64,000 nucleotides of DNA from Phanerodontia chrysosporium (GCA_001910725.1 MJGA01000024.1:186001-250000); one strand, 5' to 3'; positions 23,193 through 35,251 are shown, counted from the first letter of the stretch. A program made the numbers and translations. The notes: a model not told the origin generated them from the sequence alone.

Positions 23193-23404
23193 TCGTGCTG
23201 CCGTCGGGCTTTCTGAGCCTCTCCGTGAGGTGTCGTGCGAGTACGCTTAGCATCAGATGCGCAGCCGCATTGCCATTGATCTTGTATGTCGTATTTCGTG
23301 CGTGTATATTGTATACCTCGCTATCTATCCCTACTAAATGAAGCACAGGATTTATGGGTCATAATTAGGAGCTCACGAGGAGAGGACGTGGCTTGAGTTG
23401 TCAA

Positions 23405-25032
23405 TTACAGCAGCTTTCCTAGAGCCTTCTCGCTGACGAAGCCCCCGGCGTTGCGGTCGTAGACGAGCTCGCCACGTAGGTATGTCTGCTCGACACGACC
23501 CATCAAGGTCCGACCGTCGTACGGCGTAAGCTTATTCTTGAAGTTCAGCTGCTCCTTCGTCACCTGCAAGGCCCGTCAGCGCTGCCCACCCATAGCCCAA
23601 AGCTAGACGTACCCTGAACTGCGCCTCCGGGTCCCAGATGACGATGTCCGCATCGTACCCGACCACAAGCTGCCCCTTCCGGTCGTCGAGTCCCGCATGC
23701 TTCGCAGTCTTCACACAGACCCAGTTGACGACCTGCCCGATCGTGACGCCGCGCTTCCGGCCCTCGGTCCATAGCAGACTCAACCGAGTCCAGAGTACTG
23801 ATGCCGCCCCACGCGCCCATGATGTCCCCGCTGTCGAGGTTCTTGAGCTCTGCGACGCACGGGCTGTGGTCGCTGACGACGCAGTCGAGCGTGCCGTCGC
23901 GCAGCGCATCCCACAGCGCCTCGCGATTCGTCGCGCCGCGGATCGGCGGGCAGCACTTGAACTCGGGTCGCCCCGCGGGCACGTCCTGCGCCGCGAGCGC
24001 GAGGTAGTGGAAGCACGTCTCGACGGTGAGCGGCAGCCCCGACGCCTTCGCGGCGCGCACGAGCGGGAGCGCGGACGCCGCGGAGAGGTGCACGATGTGC
24101 AGCCGCAGTGACGGGTACCGCTTGTGCAGGGAGGTGATGAGTGCGATCGCGTCGACCTCGAGTTTTCGGGGCGGGAGTCAGGAAGGTATCGTACGCGGTG
24201 ACATCTCTCCCATTAAGGTCAAAGTTGCGAGCCTGGCTGCTCGAGCTCTGCATGGAAGCAGAGCACCGTTGAAGTATCCTACGTAGACAAGATGAATACA
24301 TTGCTCTGTTCCTTGGTGGAAAACAGCACCTTGATTTGCTCCATCGCGTTCACGAGATCACCCTCGTTCACACAGGGAAATTCCTAGGTAGCAGTCAGGT
24401 CCTGCAGCCATCCTAGGAAGAGAGATGCGCATGCATACTTCGACACCGCTTTCAATGAGAAAGCACTTGAAGCCGCGGACGCCCGCGTCTATCAGCGGCC
24501 TAAGGTGCGACTATAAGCTGCTGCAGTTAACACCCAGTAGCCACGTTGTTTACACTGCCTTACCTGATTTCCGGGAATGACGCCTCCCCAGAACGCCACG
24601 TCAGACCAGCACTGATCCTGTGCCGCGGCGCGCTTCGCCTCGAGGTTCTCCACCGTCGTCGTAGGCGGAATGGAGTTCAGCGGCATGTCAACCACCGTGG
24701 TCACACCGCCGGAGATGGCGGCGCGGGTGCCAGTCCAGAAGCCCTCCCAGTCGGTGCGACCAGGCTCGTTCAGATGGACATGTGCGCTGGCAAGAACCGA
24801 TATGAGTGAACACGCAGCGAGGAACTCAAGAAGATAGCATACTCTACTAATCCGGGAAGGATGTATCGATCGCCTGCATCGAGGAGCTCGACGCCCGGCA
24901 GCTTGTCCTGAGTGCGTTTGCCCTCGAGTACCTCAGTTATCTTGCCCGTCGTGGTGTCCACGATGATAGTTGCCGGCTTGGGCTGGTCCTGGCCGGAAGG
25001 ACAACGTTGCTGCTGGCAAACCCGCGCTTCAT
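23405..25032 (-). CDS. DAL1: Allantoinase, with several apparent indels
   Basis: Hydrolyses allantoin to allantoate in purine nitrogen salvage. Motifs of the cyclic amidohydrolase fold: [12 protein letters not shown] (metal-binding HxH, made by splicing across a GTATGC...CCAG intron), [27 protein letters not shown] (metal-bridging Lys), VLCFHAEL and [14 protein letters not shown] (metal His), [16 protein letters not shown] (catalytic Asp), [11 protein letters not shown] and WDPEAQFR. The last exon reads [20 protein letters not shown] and ends in TAA at 23405-23407. Start [13 protein letters not shown] at 25032. The reading frame breaks near 24990, 24234-24245, 24165-24178 and 23784-23791; each is consistent with one or two bases lost from short runs (for example [14 protein letters not shown] is recovered by restoring two Gs). 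So it is either a heavily miscalled or a decaying copy. Confidence 0.75.
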
Positions 25033-26098
25033 CCTGTCTACACGAGCGTTCCTTGAATATGTAAGCTCGGGAAGGAGGTCAGCACCTTGAAGAGAGGAGG
25101 TGAGATGTATCTTCGGGGCGATATCGCGGGCCGATAGTCCATAGACGCCTGGGTTGATGGTGGCGTGTGAAGCTAACAATTGCGTAAGGTTAGGTGTTAT
25201 GACGTTTGGCTAGTTAGGCCTCGCAGACTCAGTCGCGATCCATGCAGGTATCTGCCTGCAATATATTGTGTGCTCGGTGGCGCAATTACAGTAGATGTTG
25301 GGCTGCTCTACCGGGGAAGAAGCGCATCTGTCTGTTCATTGACCGCCGCGAGATGATCGCCCTCGCTGATATATGTTGTGTAGTAAACTTCGGCGATATG
25401 TCGAGATGAGATGACACAAGAACAGAGGGAGATGGCAAACGGAGCTGTTGTGCGGTGTTTAATGATGTGCCATCGAAGCTAGCTCTGCCTCCTCCGGTTG
25501 ATATCAGGGATGCCTCCTCATACACTCCGTCACGTTGATACGACCACATTCAGAGCACTGCAAGTCCGCTCCGCATCCCACCCCTCTCATTGCTCGCGAA
25601 CATGTCAGAGTTCCGGAGGTGAAACGCCTGTGATGACAATCGTGTAGTCGTATATGGCAGGCGACCCGGACAAACGCAGTTTGCCCCCGCGTCGAGGACG
25701 CGTTTCATTAACGCGCAGGACCTCCTGAGCACGCTGACGACCCCTCGGCAGCCTCAACACGCATGCGCACACAGGAACCCACGGAGGCAGGCACCATGTC
25801 GCAGCCGCGAAATGCAGTCTGTCGCCTCGTACACCCGACGAGACGAGCATCAGCATCAGGAGGCTGTGATGCAGCACCAGCCGCCCGTCGACTTGTCGTG
25901 CAAGAGCATTGCTCCCCTGGGATCGGGAGGTGAGGCCCGCATATGAAGTGGCGGCGCGGCGCAGTGCCTTGAGACGTCTTCCCCTCCATCCCCTCGCCCT
26001 CATATACCCCCCGCTGCGGCGCGCCCCTGACGCCTTCCGCTTCTGCATTCACCTTCACCCCCGCGCACCGTAGCCAGTCTCTGGTCCCAACGTCGACG
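25033..26098. other. Intergenic, divergent promoters
   Basis: About 1 kb between allantoinase (-) and the yippee gene (+). No protein-like frame. A CATATACC near 26003 could be the TATA element of the yippee gene. Confidence 0.4.
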
Positions 26099-26823
26099 AT
26101 GAACGCTGTCATGTACGCGCCGCTGCCCGCCGCGGACCGCACGCAGATAGGCCCGAGCCGCCAGACTCCGCCCGTGCACCTCCGCGCCTCCAGCTGCCCG
26201 CGCAGCACAGGCAGCGCCGCAGCCTGCCGAACATCCGCAGCCCGGGCGGGTCGGCGCTGCGCACCGAGTACGCGTGCCGGCGCTGCCGTGTGCGCATCGC
26301 GCAGCGCACGAGCGTGCTGTCGTGGGTGCGTCAGCCTGGCGTGTATTCTGTGTGTGCATGCTCGCTCACCTGGCGCCAGGAATTCCGCGGCCCGACTGGC
26401 AAGGCCGCGCTCTTCACGGACGCGTATGTTCTATGATGCCCTGTCGGTTCCGCCTGCGCTGACCCCGCGCCCAGCGACAACGTCGCGCTCGCAAAGACGT
26501 CGGTGATGCTCATGGACTCGGGCGCGTACCGCGTGCAGCACGCAGCGTGCGCGGCCTGCGGCGAGCCGCTCGGGTGGAAGTTCGTGCGTGCGTCCGAGGA
26601 CGCCGAGAAGTGGAAGGAGGGGCACCTCGTGCTCGAGCTCGCGGCCCTCGACGAAGAGGTGTTCCCGCTCACGCCGCGCGAGGAGCTGCAGCTGCCAGCG
26701 ACCGCGCGCGCGTCGATGTTCGTGCGGACGGGTCCCGCTGTGGACCGTCGTCAGTCGATGTGGAGCTTGGCGAGTGTCGACCGCCAGCGGCCGCACGGTC
26801 CGCGTCAGAGGCGAGATTCATGA
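26099..26823 (+). CDS. Yippee-domain zinc-binding protein (N-terminus uncertain)
   Basis: The yippee fold is clear: TEYACRRCRVRIAQRTSVLS (first CxxC), a 55-nt-class intron, EFRGPTGKAALFTDAY, a second short intron, then NVALAKTSVMLMDSGAYRV, CAACGEPLGWKF (second CxxC) and EKWKEGHLVLELAALDE. The two CxxC pairs bind one zinc. In fungi these are small, mostly u-shaped modules related to MOH1, with poorly defined roles; the fold is also that of cereblon and RIG-I C-terminal domains. A Ser/Pro/Arg-rich leader precedes it. The ATG at 26099 is in a different frame from the yippee exon; either a missed intron or one lost base between 26110 and 26200 must connect them. The Pro/Arg-rich C-terminal extension ends at 26823. 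Confidence 0.65.
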
Positions 26824-28495
26824 GCGTACTAAAAGGGTTCCGAACCGTCAGGTTGCGAGAGCGTCGTCGTCGGTGATGGAACAACGTACTTTAGAGATAT
26901 TCTATTCCTTATGTTATTGGCCAGGGAAAGCGGCAGCATGTTCTTGTGTAATGCGAGAAGGATATTCGACGGTAGCCGCGCAGTCGGACCCGACGCGAGA
27001 CTTTCGGCACCTCGGTAACGGGAGGCGACGCCACAACATGCAGAACCCGGAGCTCTGACCTATCCTGGACCAACAGTCAGCCAGCTACCAGGCGTGCGGT
27101 CGAAGTGACATACATGGCGCATCCGGGGCGTTCTTCAGCGGTGAGAAGTCGGGACGGTCCGAGCCCAAGGCCCACGGTGGACCGTGGACTATGTCGAGGG
27201 CGGACCACACAAACCGGGTGAGACCAAGGGACACCACGAGCGAAAAGACCGGGTATTCGAAGATGCAAAGGAAGCAGAAGGTGAGCCTCGGATCACCCAG
27301 GCCTGCCGGCTGCGGACGAGAGGTCTCGGAAAGCCTAGACAAGATCGGTAAGTCGCTGTCTGGAGCAAGCCTGCAATACACGACGGACCCCGGACACAAC
27401 GTAGTCGCATTGTGAATGTGCCCTGATAGGAATGCACGGCTTCCCTTTGGGGCCACGAAGGGCCGGACGCTTTAGACCGCACGCGACTGCGTTGGTCAGC
27501 ATTTGCAAGTCTCCAGGTTTCGCATCTAAGCTCAACGATGCAGGGCGTGATCGTCCATCTCGACAGACAGACTAGGCCTAGGAATAGCAGACAGCCGTGA
27601 CGATGCAACCTTTGTGCCCCTGTATGCGGTGAAGAGATAGCTAGGCCGCCCTGAATTCGTCACCTAACCCTGCGAACAAGGCCATAAACAAGTGATACCT
27701 CCATAGCGGACCACACATACATACCGACATGCCGAGATTGAAAGGGGCGGGGAACTTGGCGAATGGACGGCAGGACTGCGCCTGCATTTAGCGAGCACGG
27801 TCGCCATTCCAGATACCCCTGCACGGCGAACATGGGAATCTGCGGGGAAAAAGGCCATTTGCAGAGGCGAACTGTCTGTCAACATGCGCACCGAGGCACA
27901 AACAGTTCTAATCCGCTTTGAGGTTGGCGGTGGCGGACATGATGGGCCCAGGAGCTACATGGTGCGTTCCGTGAGTATACCTCGAGCCGGACAGCAGAGA
28001 TCAAGCATATGAACTAGGAGCAGTCGGAGATTAGCGACGCAGACCGGAAGTAAGGAACGGATGCTTGCAAGGGACTGCTTATTGCACCCTCAGTCCGTCT
28101 CGCTATCAGGGCCCCAGCCATCTCCATCGACTGCAGGAGCGTCCGTCGAAAGCCCTCCGGTGATATTTGTCGTGATGGAGTGAGAAGGAGCGGGCGCCTC
28201 CTCAGACGAGTGTTCTTCCCGAGGGCGCGACTCCAACACTCTAATCAGAGCCTCAGTAAGACCTAGCCCGAATGGCGCCTGGGACTCAGACGGCGCCGTT
28301 ATCACAAAACAGGTGGTAGGTCCATGTATGCATTGAGGTACAGAGTTATCTAAGCTGCCCTGAGATGGACAACGGCCGCTGTGAGCCAGTAGAAGCAGGT
28401 ACGATCCTGAGGGGGTCTGGGTGAGTGTCTTTCACTCTGAAGACGCAGCACACACCAAGTCCATAAATTAGAATTACAATATCTTCCAAGTCACA
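26824..28495. other. Intergenic, no supported gene
   Basis: About 1.7 kb. A minus-strand frame at 28090-28305 ends in an acidic, Ser/Thr-rich stretch (SHSITTNITGG) that looks vaguely protein-like, but no start or upstream exon can be attached before the VPS29 gene begins. Nothing else stands out. Confidence 0.4.
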
Positions 28496-29276
28496 TCACC
28501 AAACTGCTTGCTGCTGCGGAGGCGGGCTGTTGGGTATGCTCTGCGGCATGCTTCGTGGTGGCTCCTTTGCGGTCTCGATGTCTTTGCGGTACTCGATCTT
28601 CTCGACCCGTACTTCGCCTTCGATGAGTTGGTAGACGTAGGTAACGACGACCGGGCCCTGGATGTCCATCAACGCAAAGGTCGGCGTAGGCTCGCTGGGG
28701 TGTGTCAGCGCATGAAGATGGTGAGGCTGAGAAGACTGACCCGTTGATGTTGCCGATCCATGCACCGGTCGCCGAGCCGGGGTTGACAAAGAAGCGGTTG
28801 TCGTACTCGACGGCCTGGAAGCTGAAGAGACCGTGTTTGTGAGGCTGCGCCGGGAGAGCGGAGGGAAGACGTACACGTGCGTGTGGCCCGAGACGAGCAC
28901 GTCGACGTCCATCTGGCGTGCGATGGCGCTGAGCGAGTCGAGGTCGCCGCTGGGGACGCACTGGTGGCCGTGTATGACGCCGATCCGGATTGGGGAGTGT
29001 GTTACGGTCACCGAGAGCGGCAACGCGCTCTGCGCCGCGTCAGTCAGCAGGGAGAGTGACGCTACGTGGCAGACGGACCTCGTCGTAGTCTCCGCGCACG
29101 ACATGCACATCTGGCGAGACGCTGCGGAGGTACTCGTACGTCTCGCGGTCGCAGAGGTTGCCTGTGCAGAGGATTTGCTGGATCTTTCCCGGGACGAGCA
29201 GCTTCTTGAACTTTGCCGGGAGGTCGTGTATCCTGTGTGGGATGTGGAGGTCGCCGATGACGAGGACAAGGACCAT
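28496..29276 (-). CDS. VPS29: Retromer subunit VPS29 (metallophosphoesterase fold)
   Basis: Exons 29276-29079, 29029-28875, 28821-28737 and 28690-28496, giving 210 residues; usual family length is about 180-200. Starts [20 protein letters not shown], then [80 protein letters not shown] and [22 protein letters not shown]29 is the phosphoesterase-like scaffold of the retromer cargo-recognition trimer that recycles receptors from endosomes to the Golgi. The third junction uses GTACGT after GGCCACACGCACGT; ignoring this 53-nt intron produces a false frameshift. The Pro/Gln-rich C-terminal tail is longer than in yeast. It shares a 225-bp divergent promoter region with MDM35. Confidence 0.85.
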
Positions 29277-29501
29277 GACGAGACGGAAATTGGGGACAGG
29301 GTAAATGGCGAGTGGTTTCGGACAAGTCTCGTCCGTCGGAGACGCCGGCCGCGGCAGGTCGAGCCGGGCACGGGATCGGATGCGGAGGTCCCGTGCCTCT
29401 TGTGCGTCCGAAGATATTTCAGCTGCCTCTCTCTCCCGAACCATCAGCTACCCCGCACTCTGCTGACCCCGCATCCAAACGCTCGCTTGACTGCACACAC
29501 C

Positions 29502-29867
29502 ATGGCCTCCAGCTTGTCCGACGAGTGCACCCCGCTCAAGCGCGAGTACGACTCCTGCTTCAACGCCTGGTTCGAGGGCTACCTCGAGCCTGCCGTCTCC
29601 GCCACGCCGGCGGAGCGCCTCAAGTACTCCCAGGACAAGGCGGAGGAGTACGAGGCAAAGTGCGGAAAGATATGGTCGCAGTACCAGTCCTGCGTACAGG
29701 TGCGTCGGGTTACCCTGCCTCTCCGTCGTGTGAGCTCACACGCTTTGCCACTCCCGCAGAAAGCAGTCAAGGCAAAGGGCCTGGACACGCTGCTTACCCA
29801 GGCGAGGGCCGAAAACCCTCTCAAAGAGCCACCAGCATTCGAAGCACAACGTTCTCATGCTTCCTAA
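29502..29867 (+). CDS. MDM35: Mitochondrial intermembrane-space protein MDM35 (TRIAP1 family)
   Basis: Exons 29502-29699 and 29760-29867; 101 residues. The twin CX9C signature is intact: CTPLKREYDSC and CGKIWSQYQSC, each with nine residues between the cysteines, which form two disulphides after import by the MIA pathway. NAWFEGYL between them is the helix typical of this family. MDM35 binds UPS/PRELI proteins and enables phosphatidic acid and phosphatidylserine shuttling between the mitochondrial membranes. The start ATG has a CACACC context. Divergent from VPS29, with about 225 bp between the start codons. Confidence 0.9.
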   Translation: MASSLSDECTPLKREYDSCFNAWFEGYLEPAVSATPAERLKYSQDKAEEYEAKCGKIWSQYQSCVQVRRVTLPLRRVSSHALPLPQKAVKAKGLDTLLTQARAENPLKEPPAFEAQRSHAS

Positions 29868-31249
29868 TCGCAATGTACTATTATACCACCATGTATCGAG
29901 TTCCAATCGCAGTGCTTGGTGAGTGCCGTTTTTTTCACTTCCGGCCGGCTACTCACTTCCGTTGCAGTATTTCTAGCATCCTTCTTGGATTACCATTATA
30001 CCATCGCTTTGCGTGTTGTACGTTCATGTGTCGCCGGTTCTGCCAATACGACCACTCCTCACTATCCTGCTCGGCCGTCTTCGGGATTGAACTTCACACG
30101 GCTCGCCGCAGCGTGTGCGTATTCTCTGCGGATCTTTTCCTCTCGATCATCGTCTCTCCGACTCGTCCGCCGTGGTCTGCCACCTCTGTGCATGTCAACA
30201 ACACGACAGTCAGTCTTAAACCCGCGACTGTCCTCACCCTGTGCCTCCGGCTTCCATTGATCCAACTTGCTGACGTCGATCGTTGCTTGCAGCCCGGGCC
30301 TCGGATGTAGGTCAGAAGGCCGGAAGGAATCCCCGAAGAAACCCCCTCTTGGAGAATTTTGCTGTCGACCGCGCGTGCAGGTGAAGTACGAAGGTCGTAC
30401 CTTCGTGCTTCAGCCAGCTTTGCAGAAGCCTCTGAGGAAATATCTTTAGAGGCTCTTGCGGCGGCGCCCTGGCCTCTCCCACACCCGTTTCGTCACGTTG
30501 CATTCTGCTGTCTTGCGGCGAATGTGACCTGGCTATCGCTCCCCGACGTCGTTCAACGGTCGCTGTTGTCCGGCTCAACTGCGGAGCTGCTTGGGATGCA
30601 CGCTCCAAACCTAGCTTTGCTCACGCCCACACTCTACCGGAGCGGTTTTCGCTGTGGTACCGGCGTTGATCGATTCTCTGGTTCCACCTTCCTATCCTGC
30701 CTCGATATCTCGAACCTTTGCTCGCGCAATCATCCACTCAGTCCGGGTATCTGATAGTCGACCGTGACTGCCACCGTGGTCTTCCCGTCGATATCTCAGG
30801 TCTACAGTCTCCGCCATCACACGCTGTAGATGTCGTAGCGGCTTCGCCTTGTCTTCACATGCTATACCAGTCCTTGTCTCGGCCATCGACTGAAGCCCAG
30901 CGGCGTGCCTGAGCGATATGCGACAGAGACTGCGGACCGCTACGCGTTCGACACCCAAGTAGCTGCTCGTCTCTTGCCGGTCCATTACAGTTTCCCAAAT
31001 GACTGTCGACAACGCATGTGACGAGTCGAGTCGAGTGTATGCGGCACAAACGGTCACCTGAGTCGTTGCTGGTCCGTACAGTGCTGTAATCTCTTGATGC
31101 AACATATATCTAATATCAGTACCATGTATTACCTCAGACAAATCCAGCTGTATGCGTCGATACCACCCCCTGCAGCTATCCCGGCGTAGGCCCCATTCTA
31201 CCCCGAGCATGGTCGCAGCAGTACTGGTGCCTGAGCATGCAATCAGTCA
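29868..31249. other. Intergenic, no supported gene
   Basis: About 1.4 kb. A tiny spliced frame could start at ATG 29891 (MYRVPIAVL, donor GTGAGT, acceptor at GTTGCAG, then VFLASFLDYHYTIALRV), but its continuation is low-complexity and it may simply be the MDM35 3' UTR. No other candidate. Confidence 0.4.
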
Positions 31250-33700
31250 CCCTGGGTGGTCGGTCTCCAGGTCGACATTCCATGCCTGCCATTCCCCTCG
31301 GCGACTCTCCGCCGCCGCCGAGCTGACCGAGTGGACGTCGCGAACGTGTCGTCGCGGACCCCTGCTGGGGTTGCCTGGAAAAGGCTGGCAGCGGGGCGCG
31401 TGCGGCGAGTGTGCGCGAGGAGGACGGGATCGCGATGTGACGACGTCTGCGGTCAGAAAAAAAAGAAGGCGGGTCGGCACCTGCGTCTGCATGCCCGCGT
31501 GTCTCATGCGGGGCTCAGGCTCCTGCACGAAGCCTGCCTCGCACCCTGTGACCGCCCCGCTATCGCCCGATCTCGCGTCGCCGTGCATTGCAAGGTGGCG
31601 CCCTGCCCGCCAGAGGCGCACCTCCATCAGCACGACCCGCCCAAGCACGGTTCGTCGCTGTTCTCGCGACGTCCTGTTTTAATTGCACGGCATCAGCACA
31701 TTCCAGGCTGCCGTGCGTGTTTTGCGCTCGCTGCTGCCGCGTCGGGGGGAACCCCCGAGGCTGCTGATTCGGCCCCAGCGCGTGCGCCTGCGTGGAAGCT
31801 TCTGTGCACGGCAGCCCCGCGCCCCGGGTGTGCCTCCAGCACCGTCCTGCGGTGCGATTGCGCGTGTACGCAGGGGCTGCGCCCACGGGTCGTCCGTGGA
31901 CGCTGCGGCTCCTCCTGTGTATGGGAAATGGGACCCCAAGGACGAACGCGAAGCCTACCCCTCCCGCGCCCGCGCTGCGCGCCGCCAAGGCCCGTCGAGT
32001 GCATCGACAACGGCTATCGCGGAGGCCCCTCTCGCTGCCGTGCTTCCGTCCGACGCTCGTGAATGCGAGGGGCCGTACACGGCCCTCAGACGCCTCTCCC
32101 CATCTTGCCGACACTGATACCCCCGGCTGCAGGCCCTGTTGAGACTCTTTGTGCACTTGGACATGTATGGCACGTACTGTTATTTGTCGCGGGCAGGCAC
32201 CCGAGATTGCAGAGCCAGAGGGTCGTCCACAAACGATTTGTGCCGTGATTTCCGCCCCCGAATGGCGCAGAGCCCACGCAGGGCGACGGTGCGTGTGTGC
32301 AAAGGACGCGCTGTATTTGGGCATCGCTTTGTATATGGTGTGGCGTCATGCGCGCGGGTCTCGAGCCTCGTCCAGCAGCACGGCGGCGCGCCCCGTCTCG
32401 TCCCTGCCGCCGCACAGGGCCCCCATTGCCAGGTGCGACGAGCCACTGGGCCGGCGTCGCCCGCGCGCGCCGTGCGCCCTGGAAACTAGCGTGGGCGATG
32501 CAGCGATATTGCGTGCTGTCAATGTGCCATGCCAACTCCTGCATGCCCGACGTGCCCGAGCGTGCGGGCGCAGCGCAGCGCACGGGCGGGCGGGCGGGGG
32601 CGCTTGCTGTGGTGCACTTCGCAAGCAGGAGCTCGGGCACGGGTGGCGGTTGTGGCCGCGCTGGCACGCCCGCCAGCCGCGGCTGCACGCGATCACGCAT
32701 GGCCCCCCGCGGGGTGCGCCAGAAGCCCCTCGCCTGTGCAGCGCACGTATGACCACGGGCGCGTGGCCGCCAGCCGCATCAGCGAACGTCGCTTGGTGCG
32801 TTTCCCACCGCAGCTGCCCCGCCGTTCGGCCACTAGGAGCCCGCCCCTTGTACCTGCCCTGCGCAGGCGACGACGGCCTCCGTCGCTTCTAGCACGCTTC
32901 TCCAGCCCTGGGCCAAACCTTGCATTACCCACGCCAGAGCGTTCCCTCGGGCGACGAGCGGGCGGTTCCCGAGGACCGTGCAGAGCCCGCCAGAGACGAG
33001 CGAGGCGATCTGATCTGCCCGTGCGTTCTAGCACGAAGCCCGCCCGCCGCGACCATCACCGCTGCAGAACCACGCCAGAACGCGCGCACACGCGAGCACG
33101 CCGAGCCAGGGCACCACCTGGGCGCCGTCGGGCCCATTCCCCACGGGCGTGCGAAACGCAGGGGGCTTGCGAGTCGCGACGACGTCGAGGGTCGCAAAGG
33201 GCTGCAAGGGCGCGGGCGGCCCGGCCCTGAGCACACCCCATATCGAGGCGAAGACGCCGTCTCGCGGGGATCAAGGACCCCGCGCGGGCGCGAGCTTGTC
33301 TGCTCGTCGGTGCCAACTAGTTGCCACGCGAGCTCGTCTGCGGCCCAGGACTGCCCCTGCGCCCCCCGCACTGCCCGCCAATCGCGATCTCGACGACATA
33401 TGACGGCGCGGGCGCGCACGCTGTGTGCGCGCGCGTGCAGCCCTGAGGCCTGGGCGGCGACTCGCGTCCGGGCGCCCGCCCTCGGCCACACCGCCGCGCC
33501 CCGCCTGAGCTCGGTATGCAGTCGGGCGGCGGGAGAAGTGCGAGTACGTCAGCGGGCCCAGCGCCGGACCCTGTGCGAGCACGCTGCACCCGCCCGTGCC
33601 AGGACCCATGACGGTCCTGCAATGATAGGGTCGCCGAGGTGGCGCACGCTCGCGACCGGCGTGCGAAGCGTCCTGCGTCGAATCTCGGGTGATTATTTAC
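31250..33700. other. GC-rich, CpG-dense island without a supported gene
   Basis: About 2.4 kb of visibly GC-rich sequence with long, overlapping open frames in nearly all six frames. Every translation is dominated by Arg, Ala, Pro and Cys, as expected from GC-rich non-coding DNA. I could not find a domain, a consistent codon bias or a chain of introns. One plus-strand frame near 31840-32080 (PPVYGKWDPKDEREAYPSRA) is the most protein-like. It lies beyond the 3' end of the Zn2Cys6 factor gene. It could be a long UTR, a non-coding RNA locus or an unrecognised gene. Confidence 0.35.
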
Positions 33701-33941
33701 AGCAGCTATCCTATCCGCCATTATACTACATATTTTACATGGTGTCTAATAGGGCGCAGAGGCCAGGGCTTGTGACATGATTATAGACGTATGCATACAG
33801 CGAGAGCGACCTGTAAAGTGCGTCCCAGGAGAATCCGAAAGCGAAAGCGAAAGCACGAAGGAATGTACAGCACAATAAGCTTTAACGAGGGGGGCGGAAG
33901 ACCATATCAGGCTTGGTCGGGAACGAAGGTTGCATCGAGAT

Positions 33942-35251
33942 TTACATCGCGGTGCCGTATGCGTAGACGGGCATCGCGCCGGGCTGTTCGGCGCCATAGG
34001 ACGCCGCGTATGCGCCGTCGCTGACGACCCACGAGCCTGTGCGGGTGTCAAAGTACCACTGGGATGCGTCTTGCATTTGCGTCGGGGCAGCGTAGTGCGA
34101 CTGCGTTGCGTACCCGTAGTCCACTGCGTCGTAGTACGCCGCGGGCTGGGCGTCTGGCGCGCTGGCGTAGCACTGCGCGCCGCTAGACCGCGCGAAAAAA
34201 AAATACTGGTGTGAGCCGGGGGCGGCGCAGGCGAGACAGAACAGAAACACCACTCACGAGTGGGCGAGAGAAGGCGCGGCAAGTTCCGCGCTCTCCGCGA
34301 TCGATATGAACGTCTGCTGGGGCCCCGCGACGGAGATGGGTCCCGCGGACGCGGGAGCGCACGCTGCAGAGTGCACGACCGATTGCGCTGGCGGAGCTTG
34401 GTAGCTGTACGGGGCTGGTTCCCCGGAAACTTGCGGGCCCGCCTCTGAATGGGGATACGCGAGGTCAGGTGTTGCCGCCGAGGGGCGCACAGGCCTGGGA
34501 GCGTAGATGGCCGCCGCGCTCGACGGCGCCGCCGCCGATGTCGACGCGATCGGCTCGCGATAGTCGTAGTAGAGCTGCTGCCCGCCGGCGGGGTCGTAGT
34601 CCACTTCGTAGTACGCTGTCGACGGCGGCGACGAGTAGTCGCTCCGGGGGGAGTCGGTGGGGTACGGCGGCGCCCACTTCTGGAGCTGGTCCGTCGCCAT
34701 GTCGTACAGCAGGAAGGGCTCCGAGTCGCCGTTGTCCTCCTGCTTCGTGTGGACCTCCTCGACAGAGCAGTCGGTGCTCGACGAGGCGCTGCTGAGCGCC
34801 GAGTCGCGACGGACAAAGGCATCAGAGTGGCTCTTGCGGGGGCCTTGGCTGGCCGCGATGGCTTGCCAGACGGCTGCGGGCGACGCTCGTCGGGGTACAC
34901 GCACTTGCGACCGCTGTACGCGCAGCGGCTGCACGCCGGCTGGTCGCCGCTGCACTGCAATAGGGGTCGGTGTCAGCGCCGCACGCGAACAAAGACTTTT
35001 GGGGCACGCACCTTCGCCTTCCGCTGTCGGCAGTGTCTGCAGGCGATGGCGGTGCGCCGTTGCTCGATGGGCGTCGGCGAGCGCAGCATCAGGCAGTCCC
35101 CGTCGTGCCCCGGCAGCTTTCCTGGCGAGTACTTCCAGTAGGCGTTCCCCCATGGTACGTCGTACAGCCGGAGGTTCCAGGGATCGTCGCTACGAGGAGC
35201 GTCGAGCGACATCGGGACTGAAAATGACTTGGCGGGCCTAGAGGAAGGCAT
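33942..35251 (-). CDS. Fungal Zn2Cys6 transcription factor (PriB-like), with an apparent 1-nt frameshift
   Basis: The binuclear zinc cluster is spliced across one intron: ACRHCRQRKAK joins CSGDQPACSRCAYSGRKC, giving C-x2-C-x6-C-x6-C-x2-C-x6-C. Before it stands a block typical of agaricomycete factors of this class, LYDVPWGNAYWKYSPG, LPGHDGDCLMLRSPTP and QRRTAI. The C-terminal part is acidic, then rich in Tyr/Pro/Ala/Gln (YDYREPIASTSAAAPSSAA; WYFDTRTGSWVVSDGAY), resembling an activation region. Stop at 33942-33944; start at 35251 or, in frame, 35212. At 34838-34842 the frame must change between PSRPAKAP and RKSHSDAFVRRDSALSS; one C missing from a run of five explains it. Target genes are unknown; no partner cluster is obvious. 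Confidence 0.75.

Noticed and set aside
28090..28305. Short acidic ORF on minus (ITAPSESQAPFGLGLTEALI...)
   Set aside because: No start codon context, no upstream exon that fits before VPS29, and no known domain.
28822..28874. Apparent frameshift in VPS29 after SGHTHV
   Set aside because: A 53-nt intron with a GTACGT donor and TCTTCAG acceptor restores [17 protein letters not shown] exactly, so the gene is intact.
31256..32892. Long plus- and minus-strand ORFs in the GC-rich island
   Set aside because: They overlap in several frames and are Arg/Ala/Pro/Cys-rich, the signature of GC-rich non-coding sequence rather than protein.
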